Assembly (NCBI RefSeq): GCF_000520975.1 | Contig: NZ_JACB01000003.1 | Location: forward strand, 124,001-188,000 | DNA: 64,000 bases | Origin: Aquimarina megaterium XH134 | Lineage (GTDB): Bacteria > Bacteroidota > Bacteroidia > Flavobacteriales > Flavobacteriaceae | Direction of reading: 5' to 3' | Position numbers and translations under genes: made by a program | Shown here: piece after piece, positions 51,608-59,423 of the stretch | Position numbering within the stretch: the stretch's first letter is position 1 | Layout: the number at the start of each line of letters is the position of its first letter | Notes under the pieces: generated by a model | The model's input: only the letters and a program-made list of their open reading frames with translations | Told to the model about the DNA's origin: nothing | Databases searched by the model: none

Positions 51608-52423
51608 ATGGATAAGAAAGAAGAAGAGCTTATATCGATGCATTATCAGATGGAAAAAACTGATATCAAACAGCAACGGCTGGAGGATCGACTTATCTCT
51701 ATTTCTGAAGATTTAAAGAGAAGTAAAAGAAGACGTAATTTTTATTTTATATTTATTCTTGTTTTGATGTTGTTGCTAACTGCAGGGAGTTTCTATATGA
51801 TTCTCGGGAAAAAGGAAAATATTACCAAAATTGATTCTTTAGAAGGAGGAATGGATGTTCAGCAGCTTGTATTTGAAAATGATTCTTTACAAAAGGAAGT
51901 GAATAAACTTAAAACTGATATTTCTAAGTATCAAAATGAAGAATTATCAAATAATGCAAATTCGACAACTTCTCTTTCGGTTGGTATAGGAGATGTAAAG
52001 AAAGAAGAAGAGGGTACTAAAGATGGTAAATCTAAATTAAAATTTGAAAGGAAATATTGTTACATAAATAAGGTGTATAAAAGCAATGATGTTGTTTTTA
52101 TAGAAGCAGATATTATAGAGTATTATCAGGGTAGAAAAGCAGTTAAAAAAGCTAAAGAATTAGGCAAAGCTGAGTATGATTTGGATAAAAATGGAGATAC
52201 ATTGTATTTTTTATATAATAATTATTATATTCATAACCAGAGTTCTAAGTCTAAAATATTGGAGCTCGACGATAAGGCGAGGGTGAAGATTGAAAATATT
52301 AATCAGATTTCTTCCGGTTTTCCATTAAAGGCCTTCCAGAAAGTAATTACAGATAGACCTGTTTTGATTTTGGAAATTAGTAATGGGATAGTGTATAAAA
52401 TAACCGAACAGAAACTCCCTTAA
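51608..52423 (+). CDS. Bitopic membrane protein of unknown function (paralog A)
   Basis: 271 aa. An N-terminal cytoplasmic coil (1-45) with LISMHYQMEKTDIKQQRLED is shared with the next gene. One membrane span lies at about 48-69, followed by a coiled-coil (about 80-115) and a C-terminal domain of about 130 residues with CYINKVYKSNDVVFIEAD. No family recognised for the C-terminal part. The gene follows menB by 50 bp and precedes its paralog, forming a probable two-gene unit. Confidence 0.6.
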   Translation: MDKKEEELISMHYQMEKTDIKQQRLEDRLISISEDLKRSKRRRNFYFIFILVLMLLLTAGSFYMILGKKENITKIDSLEGGMDVQQLVFENDSLQKEVNKLKTDISKYQNEELSNNANSTTSLSVGIGDVKKEEEGTKDGKSKLKFERKYCYINKVYKSNDVVFIEADIIEYYQGRKAVKKAKELGKAEYDLDKNGDTLYFLYNNYYIHNQSSKSKILELDDKARVKIENINQISSGFPLKAFQKVITDRPVLILEISNGIVYKITEQKLP

Positions 52424-52483
52424 GCATTGTTTAAAAAATATCTTTAGAAATAACTAACTAAACTTTTGAAGCTATCCCCCACA

Positions 52484-53095
52484 ATGAAAGTTATGAAAGA
52501 TGAGGATCTTCTATCTTTACATTACCAGATAGAAAAAGCCGAAATTAAACAGAAAAAGCTCGAAGACCTTCTGGATGAAGAGTCTGATAAGCTGAAAAAA
52601 AGTAAGAAATCTAATAGGCTATTTGGGTCTTTCTCATTAGTTCTATTTTTATTAGCCATTTTTCTTGTAGCGAATGCTTTTTATTTTAGCAAATCACAAT
52701 CAAAAAGCAGTGAAGTAGAAAATAATGAGATTTCTGTAATAAAGCAAGAACTAGTCTCTGCTAAGAAGGAGTTAGAAACATTAAAAAAAGAAAAAATTAG
52801 CTTAAAAGAAATCAAAGATTTATATCTATATAGAAGTTTGATTAAAAAGGATACTGTGTATTCGGTGCAGTTAAAAGCATTTAGTGCAAAAAACACACCA
52901 GCTATTTCTGAGAAATATACAAATGCCCTTATTTATAGTGATACTTCTTTCTATAAAATGAGTTTAGGTATTTTTGAAACCCTGGGTGAAGCTCAGGATT
53001 TTAGAAAAACACTTATAGCTTCCGGATTTGACAAAAGAATATTTGTAATATCTTATAAAGACGGAAAACGATTAAAAATAGAAGACTTTCAGTAG
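52484..53095 (+). CDS. Bitopic membrane protein with SPOR-like C-terminus (paralog B)
   Basis: 203 aa from the ATG at 52484 (a second ATG at 52493 aligns better with paralog A's start). The N-terminal LLSLHYQIEKAEIKQKKLED motif mirrors the upstream gene. One membrane span at about 45-66, a coiled-coil to about 120, and a C-terminal segment (about 125-200) with YSVQLKAFSAKN and SLGIFETLGEAQDFRKTLIASGF, which resembles a SPOR peptidoglycan-binding domain. It converges with the E1 gene with 4 bp between stops. A cell-envelope role is inferred. Confidence 0.65.
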   Translation: MKVMKDEDLLSLHYQIEKAEIKQKKLEDLLDEESDKLKKSKKSNRLFGSFSLVLFLLAIFLVANAFYFSKSQSKSSEVENNEISVIKQELVSAKKELETLKKEKISLKEIKDLYLYRSLIKKDTVYSVQLKAFSAKNTPAISEKYTNALIYSDTSFYKMSLGIFETLGEAQDFRKTLIASGFDKRIFVISYKDGKRLKIEDFQ

Positions 53096-53099
53096 TTAA

Positions 53100-55514
53100 T
53101 TACCTTAATTTCGGAAAATTAGCTGGATTCGCTTCATTTATAATAGCATACACTTTTTCGAAAATATCTTCTGTGGAAGGCTTACTAAAATAATCTCCAT
53201 CAGTTCCAAAAGCAGGTCTATGCGGTTGTGCACTTAAAGTCTGTGGTTTGCTGTCAAGATATTGATACACATTTTGTTCATCAATCAATTTGTGTAAAAT
53301 ATATCCGGTAGCACCACCAGGCACATCTTCATCTATAATCAATAATCGGTTGGTCTTGGCAACACTTTTAACAATATCGTGATTTAGATCAAAAGGAAGT
53401 AAAGACTGTACATCGATTATTTCGGCATTAATTCCTACGGTTAATAGTTCTTTTGCGGCTTGCTCAACCAATCGTAAAGTAGAACCGTATGATACCAAAG
53501 TGATGTCTGTTCCTTCTTTAACTGTTTCAACAATACCAATTGGTGTTCTTATTTCAGATAAATTAGAAGGCATCTTTTCTTTTAAGCGATATCCATTAAG
53601 GCATTCTACAACTAGGGCGGGTTCATCGCTATCCATTAGTGTGTTATAAAAACCTGCAGCTTTGGTCATATTTCGAGGCACAAGAATATGAATACCTCTT
53701 AGTAAATGAATAAGGCCACCCATTTGAGAACCAGAATGCCATATTCCTTCTAGTCTGTGCCCTCGGGTTCTTATAATTAAAGGGGCTTTTTGTTTTGCAA
53801 AAGTTCTATATCGCAGTGTAGCAAGATCGTCACTTAACCCTTGAATACAATATAAAATATAATCTAAATATTGAATTTCTGCAATGGGCCTAAGTCCTCG
53901 CATAGCCATCCCAATTCCTTGCCCTATTATTGTAGCTTCTCTAATACCTGTATCAGATACTCTGGTTTCTCCAAACTTTTCCTGAAGCCCTTCAAGTCCT
54001 TGATTTACATCACCAATTTTACCACTATCCTCTCCAAAAATAAGAGCTTCGGGAATTCGGCTAAACAGCTTTTCGAAGTTATCTCTTAAAATAACTCTAC
54101 CATCAACTTGTGGTGTATTGGTATCGTATTGAGCTTTTACTTCCTCTACATGAATAGCGCTAGAATCATTTTCATTATATAAATGACTACTATATTTTGG
54201 TTGAATACGAGAAATGTAATTATTTATCCATTCCTGAAGTGTAGATTTTTCTACAAAATTTTCTTTTGTAATGTATTGCAATGTTTTTCTTGTAGCTTCA
54301 AGAATATCTCTGCGTATCGGTTCTTCTTTTGAAGCTAAAATATTAACCAGAGGAGAGATGAAGTTTTTATTAGCACTTTTGTTTTCGACAGATTTAAGAA
54401 TTTCTAATGCTTCTTTTTGTTCTGATTTGATTTCTGACAAATATGCATTCCAGGCTTCGGTTTTTCCTTTTCTTACTTCTTTTTTTGCAGTTTTTTCAAA
54501 ATCAAGAAGCTCTTCTGCTGTTGCAATATTATGTTCAATGATCCATTCTTTAAACTTTTTGTTGCAATCATATTCGCGTTCCCAATTTAATCGCTCTTCA
54601 CTTTTGTATCTTTCATGAGACCCAGAAGTAGAGTGTCCTTGCGGTTGCGTTAATTCTTTAACATGAATAATAACAGGGATATGTTTTTCGCGTGCTAATT
54701 TTTCGGCTTTTTCATAAGCGTCCATTAGTGCAGGGTAGTCCCAGCCATTAACTTTTAAGATTTCATAACCTTCGTGATTTTCATCACGTCTAAAGCCTTC
54801 TAAAATTAGAGAAATATCTTCTTTGGTTGTTTGATGCTTTGCATGAACAGAGATACCATATTCATCGTCCCAAACACTAACCACCATTGGCACTTGTAGT
54901 ACACCTCCTGCATTAATAGTTTCCCAAAACAAACCTTCACTCGTACTTGCATTGCCAATAGTTCCCCAAGCTACTTCGTTTCCTTTACTTGAGAAGTTAG
55001 AATGATTAGTAATTCCTTTTTCGTTACGGTATACCTTTGATGCCTGAGCAAGACCTAATAATCTTGGCATTTGTCCGGCGGTAGGAGAAATATCTGCACT
55101 CGAGTTCTTTTGTTGCATCAGGTTTTTCCATGTACCATCTTCATTAAGACTGTGAGTAGAAAAATGACCTCCCATTTGTCTTCCCGCAGCAAAAGGTTCT
55201 TTATTGATATCTGTATGAGCGTATAATCCGGCAAAGAATTGTTCTACCGTATATTGATCAATAGCCATCATAAATGTTTGATCCCTGTAGTATCCTGATC
55301 TAAAATCACCATCACGAAAAACTCTGGCCATTGCAAGTTGCGGTAACTCTTTTCCTCCTCCAAAAATTCCAAACTTAGATTTACCGGTCAATACTTCTCG
55401 TCTTCCCAGCAAACTACATTCTCTACTAATCAATGCTATTTTGTAGTCTCTAAGTATTTGATCTCTATATTCTTCGAATGAAATATTAGATGAAGTAATG
55501 GTTTCAGGCTGCAT
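53100..55514 (-). CDS. Fused 2-oxoacid dehydrogenase E1 (alpha-beta), ThDP-dependent
   Basis: 804 aa. Residues about 30-380 form an E1-alpha-like domain and about 460-800 an E1-beta-like domain (GEDSGKIGDVNQGLEG; PLIIRTRGHRLEGIWHSG; transketolase C-terminal DVQSLLPFDLNHDIV). It resembles fused branched-chain or pyruvate dehydrogenase E1 proteins of Bacteroidota. The ThDP/Mg motif that is normally GDG...NN here reads G187-N188-A189, then 26 residues, then D216-D217 (WDDEYGIS), a reciprocal Asp/Asn exchange. Substrate likely a branched-chain or related 2-oxoacid. E2/E3 genes are not adjacent. A clear promoter precedes it. Confidence 0.88.
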   Translation of the reverse strand: MQPETITSSNISFEEYRDQILRDYKIALISRECSLLGRREVLTGKSKFGIFGGGKELPQLAMARVFRDGDFRSGYYRDQTFMMAIDQYTVEQFFAGLYAHTDINKEPFAAGRQMGGHFSTHSLNEDGTWKNLMQQKNSSADISPTAGQMPRLLGLAQASKVYRNEKGITNHSNFSSKGNEVAWGTIGNASTSEGLFWETINAGGVLQVPMVVSVWDDEYGISVHAKHQTTKEDISLILEGFRRDENHEGYEILKVNGWDYPALMDAYEKAEKLAREKHIPVIIHVKELTQPQGHSTSGSHERYKSEERLNWEREYDCNKKFKEWIIEHNIATAEELLDFEKTAKKEVRKGKTEAWNAYLSEIKSEQKEALEILKSVENKSANKNFISPLVNILASKEEPIRRDILEATRKTLQYITKENFVEKSTLQEWINNYISRIQPKYSSHLYNENDSSAIHVEEVKAQYDTNTPQVDGRVILRDNFEKLFSRIPEALIFGEDSGKIGDVNQGLEGLQEKFGETRVSDTGIREATIIGQGIGMAMRGLRPIAEIQYLDYILYCIQGLSDDLATLRYRTFAKQKAPLIIRTRGHRLEGIWHSGSQMGGLIHLLRGIHILVPRNMTKAAGFYNTLMDSDEPALVVECLNGYRLKEKMPSNLSEIRTPIGIVETVKEGTDITLVSYGSTLRLVEQAAKELLTVGINAEIIDVQSLLPFDLNHDIVKSVAKTNRLLIIDEDVPGGATGYILHKLIDEQNVYQYLDSKPQTLSAQPHRPAFGTDGDYFSKPSTEDIFEKVYAIINEANPANFPKLR

Positions 55515-55537
55515 GTGAACGGTGTTTTAATGTTTTG

Positions 55538-55568
55538 CAAATTTAGCTAAAATCCTAGCCATTTGCAA
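55538..55568 (-). promoter_or_regulatory. Promoter of the fused E1 gene
   Basis: On the minus strand: TTG (55568-55566), 20-bp spacer, TAAATTTG (55545-55538). A full match to the Bacteroidota promoter, 24 bp before the ATG. Confidence 0.7.
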
Positions 55569-55716
55569 GGTCGAAACTCTTAATTTTTTTGAATATAATT
55601 CATTAAAAATGTGTTTTTATTGATGAATTATAGTTTTTGGACAGTATTTTAAGGATTGGTTAACAAATGTTCAAAATTTTCACATTTATTTTTCAATATG
55701 ACTTTTTGTAAGAACA

Positions 55717-58545
55717 TTAATACCATTCTCTGGTAAAAAGGCCTATTAATGTTTCTGGACTTAATGTTATGATAAATCGAATTTGTTCTTCGTAATTTGG
55801 CTGTGATATTTCCCACCCTTTATTAGACACTACAGGAAAAAAGACCTCGAAGTAATCAGCTACTAAACTAAGTCTAACTCCTGCATCATAGACAAATTTT
55901 GGGGAGATGTTTTTATTTTTCACCAATCCTACATCACCATATGCATAAATCCATTTCCATATATTGGTATTTGCATTAAAGGTGGTAATCCATTGATTAG
56001 CAAAAGGATATTCGAGTTGTGATTTAAACCCTCCTTCTGCCAAAATAATCTGTTGGCTTACCAAACCAGTATCTTCACTACGCCCAAGGTAATTATAATC
56101 GAATAAATAATCTGTGGGTCTGTCTAGCGCAAAGCTAAAGAAATTGCCATCTTTTTCTGTATCATTAAAAAGAAAAGACCCCGCAAATAGACGTAAATTT
56201 AATTGCCGATTATTAAGAAACAACTTCCTGTAATTTATGGTAGCGGATAGTTTACTAAAGTTTTTTGATATTTGATAATCAATAGTGTACCCTAGAAAAT
56301 TAATAAGATTAAAATCAGAATATCGATATCTTACATTAAATACGTTATAATCTGGGGTGGTAACAGGATTCTCTTTATCTCGATCTCTAAATACATTAAT
56401 GTTTCTAATGAGAAGCCTCTGTTTTTTATTAGACCTTAGATCTTCTGGCCTAAAATAGAAACTTAGAGATGATGAGAATCGTTTAAACAACAGGTCGGGA
56501 GCATAGCTAAACATACTACCATTTATTCCATATCGCATTTTGTATAATCCATAATCTGAAAGTTGTTGTCTATAGAAAATAGATGCTGATCCCAATAATT
56601 TATTGGATTTGAAACCGTAAGCAGGGGAGAAATTATATTCTAAGTTTCTTTTTATAAAAGACTTGTTGTAAAATTTTGAAGCTAATGTAAAACCATCATA
56701 TACATTAAACTCGATTTCTGGGATAAAAAATACTTGGGCATATCTGGGATCTTCTATATCCTGTAAAAATCTAAACTGTATAGGTTTGTTAAATATCCAT
56801 TTTAGGTTTCTGTAATTATTACGTCTGTTTACTTCTGGAATGTTCTGGTCATAATCCAATACCAGTTTACTAATATCTTCATTGGCAATTTTTACTTTTT
56901 TGGTCCCAGTGATCCCCATAACCCAGGTTTTAGAAACCATGTCTTTTTTTCTAAATCCGTAGAGAGAAACCGGCATTGTATTATTACCATTATTCTTAAT
57001 CGTAACTTCAATAGAATCTTTTCCTTTTTTTACAGATTTGATTTTAAAATCAAGTTTTTCATTAGTTTGTACATAATCCTCAAAAAACCATTCTATATCG
57101 AGAGGAGCTATATCGATAAGTGCCTTTTTATATTTTTCAGAATTTGTATATTTTAATACATTTTGAGTGTAGAAATCTTTAATACTCTGGTCGACAATAT
57201 TGTCATCGCCCAAGTAATCTTCTAAATATTTAAATCCTACTCCTGCCTTATATGCATTTGCTATATTTTTATTAAATTTTACCAATTCATCTTGTGGCTG
57301 TAATAAAGGCTGATCTAAAAACAATCGAGCCATGTTTTTATAAGCTAAGAAATATTGATCATTAAAGTCCAGGTCGGCAGCATGAAACCACCGTATACCA
57401 ATTACTTTACTCAGTTTACCGATAATTTTCATTTCGGGATAATACTGTTCTGTGTATGCCATCATTAAATAGATGTGTATCGCATCTTTTATCCAGGCAT
57501 CGTATCTGGGGTTTATAATAATAGTTTTTTCAAGATAATTTTCGGTAATTGTTTTAAGTTGTTTGATTTCAAACTGAAAACCATCAGGGAAAGGCCTTAA
57601 TATATCGGGTAATTGATTTAGCCCATATACAGGATTGCTTTTGTAATCATTTTCAGAAATTACAATCTTGTCAAAAGGATACGGCCCTAACTTTTTTTGT
57701 AAAAATCCAATAATTCTATCGGTTGCTACCGATTTCATTTCTGGCATTAAATCATTGTCATCTATATTGCTTATAAATTGAACACCATCAGAAGGGAAAC
57801 TATAGAAAGAAGATGTTTTTTCTAAGTATAAGTTTGCTTCATTTCTTTTGTTGCCTTCGAGTTGTATAGTTTTGGTTGTTTCATCCTTTGATAGAATGCT
57901 ATTTTTTTGTTTTAGATCACTAACTATTTCATAGGCAGAAGGCAACGTGAAATGAATTTGATAATCTGCTATAGGAGCATATAAGTCATCCAGATTTTTA
58001 TGGCTATAGATATTCCATTTTGTATCATATACGGCCGGAAGGATATACCAATATTTTAAACTAAAATTTCCGTTAGGATGATATCCGTACCTGGTAAATT
58101 TACTGCTTGCAATTTTAATTTGATATTTTAAAAGAAAGGTTTGACTTTCTCCTGGATAAATAGGTTTAGAAGATTTTACCCATAATATATCCTGGATTCC
58201 ATCGTGTCGTCCCCACTGTAGAGGTTGTAATTCTTTATCACTGACATTTTGGATTATAGTTCCTCCTCGTTCTTCGTCTTTGGCAAAATAAAAACGTTTT
58301 ATAAAATCTTCTGCAAATCTTTTGCCAAGGGGAGTGGTCTTATCAGAGAAGCTATTGGCCCAATCATGAAAGAATATTTGTGTAAGCGTATCTTTTGATA
58401 AATTCGTATAGGTAACTTCCTGCTCTATAGTTATTGTCTTTTTTTGGGCATCTAGATTAGCATTTATAATGATGTTATGCTGTGCAGACCCTGCGGTAAG
58501 CGCAAAAAAGAAAATTATAAAACTATATATTTTTAAAATATTCAA
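55717..58545 (-). CDS. M1-peptidase-like protein fused to outer-membrane beta-barrel, probable pseudoenzyme
   Basis: 942 aa with signal peptide (1-21, ending GSAQ). Residues about 22-500 resemble the M1 aminopeptidase N-terminal and catalytic-domain layout (EVTYTNLSKDTLTQIFFHDW; PVYGLNQLP in the place of GxMEN). Where M1 enzymes have HEXXH there is KTITENYLEK (about 331-340), and the NEGF position is W351-I-K-D354, so zinc ligands are missing. From about 600 to the end many amphipathic strands appear (SASIFYRQQL; ATINYRKLFL; KWIYAYGDVGLV) and the chain ends in aromatic EWY, typical of an outer-membrane barrel. Function unknown. Confidence 0.75.
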   Translation of the reverse strand: MNILKIYSFIIFFFALTAGSAQHNIIINANLDAQKKTITIEQEVTYTNLSKDTLTQIFFHDWANSFSDKTTPLGKRFAEDFIKRFYFAKDEERGGTIIQNVSDKELQPLQWGRHDGIQDILWVKSSKPIYPGESQTFLLKYQIKIASSKFTRYGYHPNGNFSLKYWYILPAVYDTKWNIYSHKNLDDLYAPIADYQIHFTLPSAYEIVSDLKQKNSILSKDETTKTIQLEGNKRNEANLYLEKTSSFYSFPSDGVQFISNIDDNDLMPEMKSVATDRIIGFLQKKLGPYPFDKIVISENDYKSNPVYGLNQLPDILRPFPDGFQFEIKQLKTITENYLEKTIIINPRYDAWIKDAIHIYLMMAYTEQYYPEMKIIGKLSKVIGIRWFHAADLDFNDQYFLAYKNMARLFLDQPLLQPQDELVKFNKNIANAYKAGVGFKYLEDYLGDDNIVDQSIKDFYTQNVLKYTNSEKYKKALIDIAPLDIEWFFEDYVQTNEKLDFKIKSVKKGKDSIEVTIKNNGNNTMPVSLYGFRKKDMVSKTWVMGITGTKKVKIANEDISKLVLDYDQNIPEVNRRNNYRNLKWIFNKPIQFRFLQDIEDPRYAQVFFIPEIEFNVYDGFTLASKFYNKSFIKRNLEYNFSPAYGFKSNKLLGSASIFYRQQLSDYGLYKMRYGINGSMFSYAPDLLFKRFSSSLSFYFRPEDLRSNKKQRLLIRNINVFRDRDKENPVTTPDYNVFNVRYRYSDFNLINFLGYTIDYQISKNFSKLSATINYRKLFLNNRQLNLRLFAGSFLFNDTEKDGNFFSFALDRPTDYLFDYNYLGRSEDTGLVSQQIILAEGGFKSQLEYPFANQWITTFNANTNIWKWIYAYGDVGLVKNKNISPKFVYDAGVRLSLVADYFEVFFPVVSNKGWEISQPNYEEQIRFIITLSPETLIGLFTREWY

Positions 58546-58709
58546 CTTTTATGTTTAATTAAAAGACGTTTTTAAGATATAAATCAAAAAGGAATATTGT
58601 TACCTATCTGGTCTTATCTATTAAAACTTTATTAACTATAGGCAGAGCCTTATTATGATATTCTTCAAAATCGATTTTATATTAATAATTGATTTGATAA
58701 CAAAATGAA

Positions 58710-59399
58710 TTAGAAATTCGGACTTAAATTATACTGAGTATAAAATTTATCTAAAATATCTAATACTTCACCTGGGGTATCTACAATATGTATTAGGTTT
58801 AAATCCTCGGGACTTATATTTCCGAATTTTTGGAGTAATGTACTTTTTACCCAATCGATTAGTCCACCCCAAAACTCTGTACTCACCAGTATAATTGGAA
58901 ATTTTGCAATTTTTTTGGTTTGTATTAATGTTATTGCTTCGAATAATTCATCCAAAGTTCCAAACCCTCCTGGCATAACTACAAATCCCTGAGAATATTT
59001 TACAAACATCACTTTACGTACAAAAAAATAGTCAAAATCCAGGCTTTTATCACTGTCGATGTACGGATTGTCATGTTGTTCAAAAGGTAAATCTATATTA
59101 AGTCCTACAGAGGTTCCTCCTCCCAGATGTGCTCCTTTATTTCCTGCTTCCATTATACCAGGACCACCGCCAGTAATAACTCCGTAACCCTGATCCACAA
59201 TTTCTTTGGCAACATCTACAGCTAATTGGTAGTATTTGTCATTTGTTTTTGTACGAGCAGATCCAAAAATAGATACACAAGGCCCTATTTTACTCATTTT
59301 TTCAAACCCATTAACAAATTCTCCCATAATCTTGAAGATTGCCCACGAATCATTTGTTTTTATTTCATTCCAGCCTTTATGGTGTTGCTCTTTTCTCAT
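58710..59399 (-). CDS. LOG-family protein (TIGR00730-type)
   Basis: 229 aa Rossmann-like protein. Motifs GGGPGIMEAGNKGA (about 78-91) and MPGGFGTLDELFE (about 142-154) are the LOG hallmarks, with the catalytic Arg and Glu region intact. LOG enzymes release cytokinin-type bases or ribose 5-phosphate from nucleoside monophosphates; in many bacteria the role is purine salvage (PpnN-like). The gene is 24 bp downstream of uvrA on the same strand and probably co-transcribed. Confidence 0.9.
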   Translation of the reverse strand: MRKEQHHKGWNEIKTNDSWAIFKIMGEFVNGFEKMSKIGPCVSIFGSARTKTNDKYYQLAVDVAKEIVDQGYGVITGGGPGIMEAGNKGAHLGGGTSVGLNIDLPFEQHDNPYIDSDKSLDFDYFFVRKVMFVKYSQGFVVMPGGFGTLDELFEAITLIQTKKIAKFPIILVSTEFWGGLIDWVKSTLLQKFGNISPEDLNLIHIVDTPGEVLDILDKFYTQYNLSPNF

Positions 59400-59423
59400 A
59401 ATTTATTTTTTAAATATTGTTAC

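Noticed and set aside
54271..54618. Plus-strand 115-aa frame within the E1 gene
   Set aside because: Antisense shadow of the linker between the alpha-like and beta-like halves, with no domain or promoter.
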